Assembly: GCA_900468805.1 (NCBI GenBank)
Contig: UEIF01000034.1
Location: forward strand, 1-40,006
Length of the DNA stretch: 40,006 bases
Source: Hyphomicrobiales bacterium
GTDB lineage: Bacteria; Pseudomonadota; Alphaproteobacteria; Rhizobiales; Rhizobiaceae
Reading direction: 5' to 3'
Shown: in pieces, positions 1 to 7,261 of the stretch
Layout of the letters: each line of letters starts with the position of its first letter
Numbering within the stretch: the first letter of the stretch is position 1
Position numbers and translations under genes: made by a program
The notes under the pieces: generated by a model
Told to the model about the DNA's origin: nothing
Seen by the model: only the letters and a program-made list of their open reading frames with translations
Database searches by the model: none

Positions 1-20
1 ACCGGAGAGGTGGCCGAGTG
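1..20 (+). repeat. attL: attL-side direct repeat (left prophage boundary)
   Basis: The first 20 bases, ACCGGAGAGGTGGCCGAGTG, recur exactly at 39987-40006. The repeat comprises three bases upstream of a tRNA-Ser gene plus its first 17 bases. The true core may run further, up to about base 47 where tRNA homology ends, but the right copy leaves the window after 20 bases, so its full length is not visible. The adjacent tyrosine integrase supports an attachment site. Confidence 0.85.
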
Positions 21-47
21 GTCGAAGGCGCTCCCCTGCTAAGGGAG
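4..47 (+). tRNA. tRNA-Ser(GCT) 5' fragment, interrupted by the prophage
   Basis: The acceptor 5' strand (GGAGAGG), D-arm and complete anticodon arm are present. The anticodon stem CTCCC (31-35) pairs with GGGAG (43-47) around a seven-base loop whose anticodon, GCT, is at 38-40. After base 47 the sequence no longer looks like a tRNA: there is no variable arm, T-arm (GGTTCGAATCC) or CCA. This is therefore only the 5' half, with phage DNA following. The functional gene is probably rebuilt at the right end, beginning near 39990 and continuing outside the window. Confidence 0.85.
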
Positions 48-153
48 TTTCCATTCTCCCAACAGTACCACATAACGATTTGTTTTTCCACGATATTCCT
101 GTCAAGAATTATTTCAGTCACAGCTGACTGTGCCATTTTCTCGCCAAATCGGC
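48..153. other. attL-integrase intergenic region with short inverted repeat
   Basis: About 105 bases lie between the tRNA fragment and the integrase stop. CAGTCA (115-120) and TGACTG (125-130) form a perfect inverted repeat with a four-base spacer. It lies downstream of the leftward integrase operon and could be an integrase arm site or a weak hairpin end, but no T-run follows it on the minus strand. No gene is seen. Confidence 0.4.
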
Positions 154-1119
154 TCATTTCTTTCCAAAAACGCGGTCGATCACTTCGCGATCCGCATCCC
201 CCTCGACATACGTTTCCATGAGCAGCCGGCGTGACTTCCATCCGCCGTGATCAGCGGTCGTTGCCACGTCTACGCCGTTGCGCACGATCATCTCGGTAGC
301 GAAGCCGTGGCGGCCGATCTCATGGCTTGTGAGGCGGTTCAGGCCAGCCTTGGCGATGACCTTGTCAAAGCGCTTCTTCGCCGTCGATCGGTTGGCCGCT
401 CCAAAAACGAGCATCGGGTACAGGCTCCTAATGTTCGCCAGTTCGATCACCATGGCGCGTGTCAGGAAAACCTTGCGCGGTGTCGTCTTCGTCTTCTCCA
501 GGAAGGCCACGCCAAGCTGCAAGTCCACATCATCCCATTTCAGCCGGCAGGCTTCAGAAATGCGTGTCGCCGTCTCGAACATGAAGCGTGCCATAGCAGC
601 CGTCTCTGGCATGCCCAGGCTCTTTGCCGTCTTCGAAAACACCTTGAGCCAATCCTGATTGCCGGCCGGTCTGCGCTTCTTGTCTTCCTTGAAGCGCTTG
701 ACGGATATCTTCGGGAGCCTCTTGGCGTCGGCGGCATGGTTGATGATCGCCCGCATAGGTGTAATCACCTGACGGTTCCATGTAGCAGCTGCGGCATCAG
801 GATAGATGATCTTTGCGGCGCTGCGGATCTCAGGCCCGGTGATGTCCTTGATCTTCCACTTCTCGAAATGATCAAGCAGTTTGAGTGTAAAGCGTGTGTC
901 CTTGCCGTCCGAGACGTATAGGCGCAAAGCCTGCGGGAATGTTAGGATCGCCTCTTCGCCGTGGACAGCTGCACGACGGAGACTGCTGTCGAACTTGCTC
1001 GCGATATCTTCCGCGAGCCGCTTGTCAGTTGTTTTCGTAGATCTGCGGTGTCGCTTTCCATCCACGGTGCATTCAAAGTGCCAGAACTTGCTGCCCTCTC
1101 GCTTGTAGACGTCTGGCAT
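154..1119 (-). CDS. int: Tyrosine recombinase, phage integrase
   Basis: This 321-aa enzyme inserts and excises the phage genome by site-specific recombination at the tRNA-Ser site. The C-terminal catalytic domain shows R186 in a TATRISEACRLKW block, lysines around 209-212, the HEIGRH box with H266 and R270, H291 in the HGGW turn, and the nucleophile Y304 in METYVEG. The N-terminal part (about 1-150) holds the arm-binding and SAM-like core-binding regions. The length is normal for the family. The start has a GGAG-type ribosome site about nine bases upstream. It is the last gene of the leftward operon, lies directly beside attL, and overlaps the upstream excisionase-like gene by 178 bases. Confidence 0.97.
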   Translation of the reverse strand: MPDVYKREGSKFWHFECTVDGKRHRRSTKTTDKRLAEDIASKFDSSLRRAAVHGEEAILTFPQALRLYVSDGKDTRFTLKLLDHFEKWKIKDITGPEIRSAAKIIYPDAAAATWNRQVITPMRAIINHAADAKRLPKISVKRFKEDKKRRPAGNQDWLKVFSKTAKSLGMPETAAMARFMFETATRISEACRLKWDDVDLQLGVAFLEKTKTTPRKVFLTRAMVIELANIRSLYPMLVFGAANRSTAKKRFDKVIAKAGLNRLTSHEIGRHGFATEMIVRNGVDVATTADHGGWKSRRLLMETYVEGDADREVIDRVFGKK

Positions 1120-1316
1120 GATTTCGGCTCCGGTCGGGCAGCATTGATGATAAGGTCGATATCAGAGGGCATGAGGAACATCGTTTTCCCGAGAACCCGG
1201 CAGGCACCAAGACGGCGGGCTTGCTCTCGCAGCGTCCTCTCGGATATCTGTATGCCTGCTGCGCCGAGCTTGGCAACTGCGGCGGCCGGCGAGATTGCAT
1301 CCTCAAGTGTTGCCAT
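942..1316 (-). CDS. Excisionase-like helix-turn-helix protein
   Basis: A 124-aa protein beginning MATLEDAISPAAAVAKL. Residues about 10-60 resemble a MerR/excisionase-type winged helix (ERTLREQARRLGACRVLGKTMFLMPSDID, shown here as features: a recognition-helix region, then a wing ending in a PSDID turn). The start is set by GGGGAG eight bases upstream. It sits just before the integrase, the usual place for a recombination directionality factor. The C-terminal third is low-complexity, Ser/Thr/Arg-rich, and overlaps the integrase reading frame by 178 bases, so the functional part is probably residues 1-70. The excisionase role is inferred from fold and position. Confidence 0.7.
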   Translation of the reverse strand: MATLEDAISPAAAVAKLGAAGIQISERTLREQARRLGACRVLGKTMFLMPSDIDLIINAARPEPKSCQTSTSERAASSGTLNAPWMESDTADLRKQLTSGSRKISRASSTAVSVVQLSTAKRRS

Positions 1317-1911
1317 CGTTCTGCTCCCCTCGCTTATCCTCAAGTGCGGCGCGGGCGTTCTCCAATTCGCACTGGAATTTTTCGTACCATGAATCAGGCA
1401 ATGTGACGTGATTGATCACAAAGGCGATGGTATCGCACTGTCTTTCCAGCTCCTTCTCGAGCTTGGCAACGCGATCCTCGGCAGCTTTGGCCTTGAGGAA
1501 GAAATGGCGGTCCTCGTTGACCTGAGCTTCCAGCGCATCCGCTCTCGCCTCGGCAAGCTTGGATTCGGCGGCTTCGGCTCTGGCTTTCCACTCCGCTGTG
1601 ATTTTGTACGAAGACTCGCGTAGGCGATCATGTATGCCTTGAGCAACGTCTCGGCTCTGTTCCAACTCCTCAATACGATCGAGTAGAGCGGTGACTGTGA
1701 CGGGGTTTAGGAGGGCCAGCCAGTTTGCATTGTCGCCATTGCCGCAGCTATCGAGAGCGCCACGAACCTCAGCAATTATGGTCTGATCCTCGGAAACGAT
1801 GAGGCCGAAAGTCATTCCGTCTTCTTCGTAACGCTCGACGCTCCACTGGCCTTCGTAGACCTTCGGCAGCAGTTCCCGTATCTGGGCAACGAGTGATGGG
1901 ATATCGGTCAT
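1303..1911 (-). CDS. Coiled-coil phage protein of unknown function
   Basis: 202 aa. The N-terminus (1-75) is a compact mixed region with W23, Y28 and many acidic residues. Residues about 80-160 are a long Ala/Glu/Lys-rich coiled coil (RIEELEQ..., KARAEAAESKLAEARADALEAQ in part), followed by a short C-terminal region. This layout resembles Ea22/Ead-like accessory proteins of temperate phages, but the family is not certain. Its stop overlaps the excisionase start and its own start overlaps the HNH gene stop, so it is translated within the leftward operon. Confidence 0.75.
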   Translation of the reverse strand: MTDIPSLVAQIRELLPKVYEGQWSVERYEEDGMTFGLIVSEDQTIIAEVRGALDSCGNGDNANWLALLNPVTVTALLDRIEELEQSRDVAQGIHDRLRESSYKITAEWKARAEAAESKLAEARADALEAQVNEDRHFFLKAKAAEDRVAKLEKELERQCDTIAFVINHVTLPDSWYEKFQCELENARAALEDKRGEQNDGNT

Positions 1912-2321
1912 GGCTGTTCCTCGCGGTACAACGATCTGTAGGGAAGGTGTGGCTTGGACTGGCGGCGAGCTGACTTTTCGGAGACAGGGAACCCCGCACC
2001 CTGCAGCTTCTTCACCGGTGCAGCGCGAATGCCGCGAGCCTTATCCTGCATGCGTACGGTTCTTGCGGCCATCGGCGTATCGTGGTTGGCTGTCTTCCAA
2101 CGATGGCATTTGATGCAGCAGGCCGCGCAGTTCTCCAGGCTATTATCCTTGGAGTTGGCATCGAGAACGATATGGTCGTATTCTACGCCGGCAGATAGAG
2201 GCGCGTTGCAGCGCTGGCCGGCAGTAAGGCCGTACATGGCCCCTGTAGCCTCACAGAGGAAGCCAGAGCGCTTCATGGCGTCGCGGCGGGTCTGCTTGGT
2301 GAACTCGCGACGGTTCGCCAT
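1908..2321 (-). CDS. HNH endonuclease-like protein
   Basis: 137 aa, starting MANRREFTKQ with GGAGGAACTG just upstream. It has a compact HNH motif: DH at 49-50, N64 and H73, plus structural cysteine pairs (C23/C38 and C65-C72 region, including KCHRW), as expected for a zinc-stabilised beta-beta-alpha-metal nuclease. It would nick or cut double-stranded DNA. The C-terminal 50 residues are basic. An internal position in the recombination operon suggests a role in DNA metabolism rather than packaging, but its substrate cannot be told from sequence. Confidence 0.85.
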   Translation of the reverse strand: MANRREFTKQTRRDAMKRSGFLCEATGAMYGLTAGQRCNAPLSAGVEYDHIVLDANSKDNSLENCAACCIKCHRWKTANHDTPMAARTVRMQDKARGIRAAPVKKLQGAGFPVSEKSARRQSKPHLPYRSLYREEQP

Positions 2322-2524
2322 CAGTTCCTCCCCGCAACACGGTCCATGAGCTTGGCAATGCCTCGCATCATCGCCCGGATAGTCGTCTCGCTCTTGGGAC
2401 GGGAGTTCATGGCGTTCTCGGTGCGGAGACGGGCTGTCATCTCCTCCCGGCGGGCGAGGTATTGTATGGTGGTCGTGCGGGCGTGGGGATTTTGAGCAAT
2501 GTGCTTGCGGATAAGGTCGCTCAT
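2321..2524 (-). CDS. Small basic hypothetical protein
   Basis: 67 aa, MSDLIRKHIAQNPHAR start, rich in Arg, Thr and Met and predicted helical. It has no recognisable domain. The stop overlaps the HNH gene start and the start overlaps the previous stop by the ATGA pattern, which supports translation as part of the operon. The basic, helical composition would suit a small nucleic-acid-binding protein, but this is only composition-based. Confidence 0.7.
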   Translation of the reverse strand: MSDLIRKHIAQNPHARTTTIQYLARREEMTARLRTENAMNSRPKSETTIRAMMRGIAKLMDRVAGRN

Positions 2525-2727
2525 GCTGGCAACCTCTCGATCGCTTCCAGCAGCTCGTTTTTGCTTTTGAAGAGCATGTTGCGGCCAAGATCTAGGGGAA
2601 TCCTCACGATCATTTCCGTAGCCGGGTCAAGCAGCCATTCGGTAGCGAAGCCCGTCTCTCCTTCAACAATCAATCCCTCGACTGAGCCATTCCTGACCAA
2701 GACAAATACCGTTACGTCTTCCCTCAC
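2521..2727 (-). CDS. Small hypothetical protein
   Basis: 68 aa. Alternating short strands (VTVFVLVRNGSVEGLIVEGE) are followed by an amphipathic C-terminal helix (SKNELLEAIERLP), a small alpha/beta fold. There is no signal peptide or membrane segment. Four-base ATGA overlaps with both neighbours support it as a real operon gene. Function unknown. Confidence 0.7.
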   Translation of the reverse strand: MREDVTVFVLVRNGSVEGLIVEGETGFATEWLLDPATEMIVRIPLDLGRNMLFKSKNELLEAIERLPA

Positions 2728-3152
2728 GCTGCTTCTCCTCTCGTATCCTTGGGAGTGGGGACAATGCCGAACGTGGCGGCAATGAACTTCTCGGCGCCGG
2801 CGAGGAACTGCATGAACTCGTCTTCCGACATTGACGAGAACGAGACGCTACGAGGCACAAGAACGGTGTAACCCTTGACCTTGACTGGCGTCGTGAATCC
2901 GGTTTCCAGCTTCACCAGCTCGTGAAGGGCTTCTGCATTGGGGCAACATTCGGTCGCATCCACAACTTCACGCAGGAAGGCCCAGTAGAAGCGGAGACGG
3001 CTTGGGACTCGGCCGGTGGAGAACTGGAGCTTGATACGCTCGCCGGCCGGAAGCTCGGCGATCCTGGCGCGATCCATAGCCATCTCACCGATCAGGGTTT
3101 CGCCCCGGCGCAGGCAGTATACCGGGGGTGCCTCTTTCTCTTTCTTCGACAT
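2724..3152 (-). CDS. DUF1367-like phage protein
   Basis: 142 aa. The central region (GRVPSRLRFYWAFLREVVDAT, then a helix around ALHELVKLETG) and the later VPRSVSFSSMSEDEFMQFLAGAEKFI stretch resemble the DUF1367 family, which sits among recombination genes in lambdoid and other temperate phages. Family function is unknown. The start follows an AGGAGG site in the ten-base gap after ssb. Its place between SSB and small genes supports a role in replication or recombination. Confidence 0.7.
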   Translation of the reverse strand: MSKKEKEAPPVYCLRRGETLIGEMAMDRARIAELPAGERIKLQFSTGRVPSRLRFYWAFLREVVDATECCPNAEALHELVKLETGFTTPVKVKGYTVLVPRSVSFSSMSEDEFMQFLAGAEKFIAATFGIVPTPKDTRGEAA

Positions 3153-3161
3153 GGCGTCCTC

Positions 3162-3539
3162 CTAGAATGGCAGGTCATCTGAAAGATCGGTGCTGAAGCT
3201 CGAAGCCCGGTTGCCGTAGCTGTCGCGCTCCTCCTGCTTTGGCTTGTCGCCCCCGCCCAATATGGTGATATCGGACACGCGGCAGGTAAAGTATGTCTTC
3301 GCCTCATGTTGACGAGCGCCGAATTCACCGGAGACGGCGACCCGCATGCCCTTCTTGATGACGGTTTCGAGCGATTGAGCGCGCTTCCCCCAGATGGCGA
3401 GATCAAACCACATGGTCGATTTGTTCTCTCCATATCCGTCATCGACGGCAACGGAGAAGCCAAGAACAGGTTCGCCGCCCTGCGTTCGCCTCATCACGGC
3501 GTCTTTCCCGACGATTCCAGCCAGTGCAATATTTTTCAT
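3162..3539 (-). CDS. ssb: Single-stranded DNA-binding protein
   Basis: 125 aa, starting MKNIALAGIVGKDAVMRR. The OB-fold runs about 1-100 with the aromatic MWFDLAIWGKRA strand, the EtvIKKGMRVAVSGEF turn and the YFTCRVSDITILGGG strand. A short Gly/Ser/Asp linker leads to the acidic tip DLSDDLPF, the conserved partner-docking end of bacterial SSB. It coats single-stranded DNA during phage replication and recombination. It is shorter than host SSB (about 170 aa), as is common for phage copies. The adjacent putative annealing protein and Gp157-like protein form a recombination module with it. Confidence 0.95.
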   Translation of the reverse strand: MKNIALAGIVGKDAVMRRTQGGEPVLGFSVAVDDGYGENKSTMWFDLAIWGKRAQSLETVIKKGMRVAVSGEFGARQHEAKTYFTCRVSDITILGGGDKPKQEERDSYGNRASSFSTDLSDDLPF

Positions 3540-3540
3540 G

Positions 3541-4254
3541 TTATGCCGCCTCCACGTTGGAGAGTTCTCTGCCGGTGCTGTCGCGGATGACGCGCTCGTC
3601 AACGACGTGGCCGCCCATCTCGGCTGCAATCTGGTTTTCCGGTTCTGCCGAAATCGCATCCCGGCGCTTCTGGAATTTCGGAGCCGCGCAATCGCGGTAA
3701 TCTTTCGGCCAGTTGTCACGATCCATGATCGCCGCCCAAATCTTGGCGCACTTGTTCACGTCAGCCACGCTGTGGCAGTCGAGTAGGTCTTGATCGACCT
3801 CTTCAAGCTTGCGCTTCATTTCGGCGCTGGACGGCTTTGCCGGTGCCTGCTGGTTGGCTACCTCGCGTCGAGGCTCATCACTGCCAGCCATTTCGTCTTC
3901 GGAATATACAAGGCCGTGGATGCCGGCCAGCTTCAGAATGACGCGATCTTTGGCCCTCTTCTCGGCCATTGCCCACGGATAGCCATTTTTATTGTTTTTC
4001 GGGCTGGCTTCTCCCGTTGACCATTCGACGCGGTTTCCCATCTTGCCGGACACAGACATAACGGCGATGCCGTTGGCAGTATCAGCCTGGATGATCTGCG
4101 GGGCGCTCCATTCGACATTCGCCTTTGTGGCGACAATCTCAAGGGCAGCGTGCTTGCATACCCACTGCTTGTTTTGCGGGATCTGCCAGAAGTCGTCGCG
4201 GGAAAGGTCGTACTTTTCGCGTACAGCTTCAATGCGTGGGTCAAGGTTTGCCAT
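3541..4254 (-). CDS. Putative recombination/single-strand annealing protein
   Basis: 237 aa. An N-terminal domain (about 1-125) contains DDFWQIPQNKQWVCKHAALEIVA and YPWAMAEKRAKDRVILKLAG. The latter resembles the conserved AEKRA..R.ILKL helix in proteins that sit with phage ERF/Rad52-type annealing proteins. A charged linker and a helical C-terminus follow. The gene lies between ssb and the Gp157-like gene with one-base or shorter gaps. The annealing role is inferred mainly from this context; I do not recognise the exact family. Confidence 0.65.
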   Translation of the reverse strand: MANLDPRIEAVREKYDLSRDDFWQIPQNKQWVCKHAALEIVATKANVEWSAPQIIQADTANGIAVMSVSGKMGNRVEWSTGEASPKNNKNGYPWAMAEKRAKDRVILKLAGIHGLVYSEDEMAGSDEPRREVANQQAPAKPSSAEMKRKLEEVDQDLLDCHSVADVNKCAKIWAAIMDRDNWPKDYRDCAAPKFQKRRDAISAEPENQIAAEMGGHVVDERVIRDSTGRELSNVEAA

Positions 4255-4760
4255 TACTTCGTCCTCACCATAAGGCCAGCCTCGCCAATGCGGATTTCCG
4301 CGCCGGGGATTTTCTCGCCGGCCTTGAGTGCTGCCAAAATTTCCTTGGAAAGAGCTTTGCGCTCTGTTTTGAAGAAGCCCTGCGGTAGAGCTTCCAGATC
4401 CGTCACCTCGACGCCCTCGCGCGGCTTCGTGATCGACAGAGTTGCCTCAGTCAGCAAAACCTTGTCCTGCTGCGCCGCTTCCATGAGCTGCAGCATGATC
4501 TTCTTGACGCCATCGGCCTTGCGCTCGAAACGCTTGCGGCGTTCCGACAGATCGCCCTCGCGCTCCTTGACGGCGGAAGCCATAGTCTCGGCTTCCCGGC
4601 GTTCGTTAAGGAGCTTTTCGAGGACGCGATACAAGTCCGTCTCGCCATCGAGCATGTCAGCCAGAAGCGTTGCGTCCTCTTCCAGTTCGGGATAGGCTGC
4701 AATCAGCGCCTGGATCTGCGTGCGGACGAACTGCGCGTCTTTGAAAAGATAGCTGCTCAT
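4254..4760 (-). CDS. Siphovirus Gp157-like protein
   Basis: 168 aa, MSSYLFKDAQFVRTQIQAL start. A long helical/coiled-coil N-terminal half has KLLNERREAETMASAVKERE. It is followed by the family's beta-rich C-terminal part: TEATLSITKPREGVEVTD, LPQGFFKTERKALSKEILAALKAGEKIPGAEI. This matches the Gp157 family (first noted in Streptococcus phages), often beside annealing proteins and SSB. Exact biochemical role is not established. Start and stop overlap both neighbours, so it is operon-translated. Confidence 0.85.
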   Translation of the reverse strand: MSSYLFKDAQFVRTQIQALIAAYPELEEDATLLADMLDGETDLYRVLEKLLNERREAETMASAVKEREGDLSERRKRFERKADGVKKIMLQLMEAAQQDKVLLTEATLSITKPREGVEVTDLEALPQGFFKTERKALSKEILAALKAGEKIPGAEIRIGEAGLMVRTK

Positions 4761-4969
4761 GCCGCCACCTGCTGTGCCTTGCGGGCTTCAACCTCTTCGG
4801 CGATCTCCCCGCGGCTCTCATAAAACGCCGCATCTTCCTCGCGCTGCTGGCCCCATTTCAAAAGCATCTGCTTTCGAACTCCTGCAGCAGTTACGGCTTC
4901 AACGTAATATTCGAGGGAGTCGGCATAAGCCTTCTCGGCAAGAAGATGATATTCAAGGGCGGTATGCAT
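4757..4969 (-). CDS. Small helical hypothetical protein
   Basis: 70 aa starting MHTALEYHLLAEKAYADS. The second of two in-frame ATGs is preferred: GGAGG lies eight bases before it but only three before the ATG at 4975. The protein is acidic, fully helical, with no membrane segment. It overlaps the Gp157-like gene start by four bases and the upstream gene end by 17. Function unknown. Confidence 0.7.
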   Translation of the reverse strand: MHTALEYHLLAEKAYADSLEYYVEAVTAAGVRKQMLLKWGQQREEDAAFYESRGEIAEEVEARKAQQVAA

Positions 4970-5195
4970 GGGCATTTACCTCCTGTGCGATCCGATCTTG
5001 AGTTTTGAGATACGGCTCAGCCCGAGCTGCGACCGCGAATGCTGCGATACCGGCGACAACCCCGATAAATGCGCAGACCATGAGCTGATCCCGTACGGTG
5101 AAGCGCGGGACAGGAGCCGGTGTAGGCTGTGGCTGTACGGCGCAGCGGGTTGGTTTGCAGGCGCATTCCCGAGCTTCACGGAAGCCGCAGGTCAT
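4953..5195 (-). CDS. Small membrane-anchored protein
   Basis: 80 aa. A Cys/Pro-rich N-terminus (cysteines at 3, 11, 13 and 18) precedes one hydrophobic segment at about 39-58 (MVCAFIGVVAGIAAFAVAA). A short charged tail follows. A single-pass inner-membrane protein is likely. ATGA coupling to the upstream gene and a 17-base overlap downstream support it. Function unknown. Confidence 0.65.
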   Translation of the reverse strand: MTCGFREARECACKPTRCAVQPQPTPAPVPRFTVRDQLMVCAFIGVVAGIAAFAVAARAEPYLKTQDRIAQEVNAHAYRP

Positions 5196-5602
5196 TCCGC
5201 CCTCCCGTTATCAGCAGGGAGAGAGGAGACCGGAGGGGCCGGCAAAGGCATCCAGTGCGTCGGCTCGTATGTGGTGTAGTCGTCGAAATTGTTGGTGACG
5301 CCATCAACCCATGCCGGGTGGTTGGTATCTGTCCTGCTGCCGTCCAACTCCCACCATGCCGAGAAGACAGCATGTTCATGACCTACAAGAATTGGCGTTC
5401 CGTCTTGTGGCGCCATCTCGATGGGCTTCCAAATCGAGAAATCGACCATAGCTCGAAGCCGCTTGTTCTCCTCAGTAAGGGCGAACACGGCGTTGGAGGC
5501 TTCCTCGGCCATCCAGCGAGCGCCCATCTCTTGGCTTTCGCCAGAATCACGCATTCTGGTGACAACGCGCTTGAACATCCCGCGCCAGTCGATCCTGTCC
5601 AT
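5192..5602 (-). CDS. DUF551-type phage protein
   Basis: 136 aa starting MDRIDWRGMFKRVV, with GGGAGAGG seven bases upstream. A helical N-terminus (1-55) is fused to a C-terminal DUF551-like domain: WKPIEMAPQDGTPILV near 58-73, an internal WW pair, then the signature THWMPLPAPP near the end. DUF551 domains are common in early operons of temperate phages and their function is unknown. Confidence 0.8.
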   Translation of the reverse strand: MDRIDWRGMFKRVVTRMRDSGESQEMGARWMAEEASNAVFALTEENKRLRAMVDFSIWKPIEMAPQDGTPILVGHEHAVFSAWWELDGSRTDTNHPAWVDGVTNNFDDYTTYEPTHWMPLPAPPVSSLPADNGRAE

Positions 5603-5613
5603 CGTCCTCTCCC

Positions 5614-5808
5614 TCACCTTGTCCCGTCGTCGTCGGTAATGCCCATGGCTTCCCGAGCCAGACGGCTGTCCCAAGCGCCCCATTTCTGGTTGTCGAGTAT
5701 GTAATCGCGCAGGATGTCCCGATGCGGACCGTCACGGCGCTCTCTGGCGTCGGCGTATTCCTGTGCAGACCATCCCTGCATCTGGATTGCTTTGGAGAGG
5801 TCACGCAT
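5614..5808 (-). CDS. Small hypothetical protein
   Basis: 64 aa (MRDLSKAIQMQGWSAQEYA start), charged and helical, Arg/Asp-rich, with three Trp. An AGGAGAAGG ribosome site supports the start at 5808. It overlaps the end of the PP-loop gene by eight bases, consistent with coupled translation. No domain recognised. Confidence 0.7.
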   Translation of the reverse strand: MRDLSKAIQMQGWSAQEYADARERRDGPHRDILRDYILDNQKWGAWDSRLAREAMGITDDDGTR

Positions 5809-6568
5809 GGGCCTTCTCCTCGCAGAAAATTCCGCAATCGATGTTCATGGTTTTGAGAGACCTGCCCTTGGCATCTGCTGGCAGTTCATCAAGAAAGATG
5901 CGCTTGCCGCTGTGACGAACGAGCCGCACACCAAGTCGTCGAGACTGCTGCGCCCTCTCTTCGAACACCTCTGGCCGGGTCTGGCGCACAAGGTTCCAGT
6001 AGGTAGGACTGGTTGCCTTCACGCAACCGATGCAGTTAGCGTTCGGGTAGCCTTCCGCGTAGAGGCGTGGCGGCTTGATGCCGGCCGCTTCGAGACGCGT
6101 AATGCAATCCTGCTTCGTTATGCCGGCGTCGATCAGGATGGGCAGAACATTTGAGCGCTCTGTGAGCACGAAGCGGTCATGGCGCTTCTTCTCGTCGGCG
6201 GTGAAGCCAAAGACGTGCCACGCAACCTTGTGATGCCGCTCATAGTCCTGCCGCGCTTCCTTCTTCAGGTGAACCGTGCAAGGCGCTCCATGTGGGAAAA
6301 CCATGCCGCCACGGCGATCCCAGACAGACACGGCCGACGCTTCCGGATAATTAGGGTTGCTCCAGTAGTTCAGCGGCTGGCGCAGCCACATGGAGACATC
6401 GCGAGCAAAACGAAGGTTGTCGTGATCTTCTTCCGCTACGGGATTGTTGACTCCGCGCACGTCACAGCGGTCACCATAAAGTCGAAGCGTTTCCTGCCAT
6501 GCTATGGCGCTGGCGGCTCCATTCGAGAACCAGACCACGATGATATCGCCTGCTTGTGGGTCGCTCAT
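5801..6568 (-). CDS. PP-loop ATPase, PAPS-reductase-like
   Basis: 255 aa. An N-terminal Rossmann strand leads into VVWFSNGAAS (11-20), a variant of the SGGxDS pyrophosphate-binding loop used by PAPS reductases, TtuA/TilS-type and DndC-type enzymes to adenylate or reduce substrates. Cysteines lie in a CTVHLKK segment (C97), an NCIGC pair (C179, C182) and a C-terminal C245/C249 pair, possibly a metal or Fe-S site. Phages often carry such proteins, with suspected roles in nucleotide or DNA modification. The loop lacks the usual acidic residue, so the chemistry is uncertain. Confidence 0.8.
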   Translation of the reverse strand: MSDPQAGDIIVVWFSNGAASAIAWQETLRLYGDRCDVRGVNNPVAEEDHDNLRFARDVSMWLRQPLNYWSNPNYPEASAVSVWDRRGGMVFPHGAPCTVHLKKEARQDYERHHKVAWHVFGFTADEKKRHDRFVLTERSNVLPILIDAGITKQDCITRLEAAGIKPPRLYAEGYPNANCIGCVKATSPTYWNLVRQTRPEVFEERAQQSRRLGVRLVRHSGKRIFLDELPADAKGRSLKTMNIDCGIFCEEKAHA

Positions 6569-6879
6569 AGCCGCGCTCCTTCGACGAGCTTGTTCCGAAG
6601 GCCGGGGCGAGCTTTGAAAACGTCTGTGAAATCAGGCTCCGAAGCGTGCTCGACCTGATCGGCAAACGCGTAATCCAGATCGTCGACGAGGCTTTCCGCG
6701 TAGGGCTTGATATAGCTGGCGTCTCCACCAGCGTCCTCGACGAGGCCGTGAAGGGCTCTGAGCATGTCCAGAGCCATCTCTTTCAGCACATCGCGGTTAT
6801 CTTCCGGCTTGCCATGTACCGGGCTGAACTGAGGCTTCGCACGTTCGGCGGCTGAGATGATGCGGTTGAAGGACATCAC
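6565..6879 (-). CDS. Hypothetical helical protein
   Basis: 104 aa. Mostly helical and acidic, with a central LKEMALDMLRALHGLVEDAGG helix region and a basic C-terminal end. The protein begins with two adjacent Met codons (6879 or 6876). ATGA overlaps with both neighbours argue for a genuine gene. No known domain, membrane segment or metal motif is seen. Confidence 0.7.
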   Translation of the reverse strand: MMSFNRIISAAERAKPQFSPVHGKPEDNRDVLKEMALDMLRALHGLVEDAGGDASYIKPYAESLVDDLDYAFADQVEHASEPDFTDVFKARPGLRNKLVEGARL

Positions 6880-7193
6880 TTGCCCTCCGCTTTTGCGATC
6901 TGGCGCAATGCGTCTTCGCCAGTTCCATCGAAATGAACCGTGAGACCATCAGTCTCCGGGAATAAGACTTGCCGAAGCTGCTCGCGAAGCTCTCTGTTTC
7001 CGGGCTGTTCCAGCGCTATCGAGATGTAATCCCACTGCGTCGGGTGAGCTGCCATGTGCTTGACCATAGCCTCAAGAACGGCGATCTGATCAACGTCAGA
7101 CATTCTTGCGAATACCGCCCCGATATCGTCAGCGCTCGCCGTGATGAAGATCGGGCGGGAACTGTCGATCCTAACTTCGATGCCATCTGCCAT
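6876..7193 (-). CDS. Hypothetical alpha/beta protein
   Basis: 105 aa starting MADGIEVRIDSSRPIF. N-terminal strands are followed by helices (DDIGAVFARMSDVDQIAVLEAMVKHM in part) and a C-terminal LTVHFDGTGEDALRQIAK region. The initiation region GAGGATAGAGGCAATG closely resembles that of the next upstream gene at 7564. No family recognised. The stop overlaps the next gene start. Confidence 0.7.
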   Translation of the reverse strand: MADGIEVRIDSSRPIFITASADDIGAVFARMSDVDQIAVLEAMVKHMAAHPTQWDYISIALEQPGNRELREQLRQVLFPETDGLTVHFDGTGEDALRQIAKAEGK

Positions 7194-7261
7194 TGCCTCT
7201 ATCCTCTTCCTTCCCACCCCGTCTCGCTACTTTCCCGAGGGAGGGGAGCGGGTGGTGTTGA

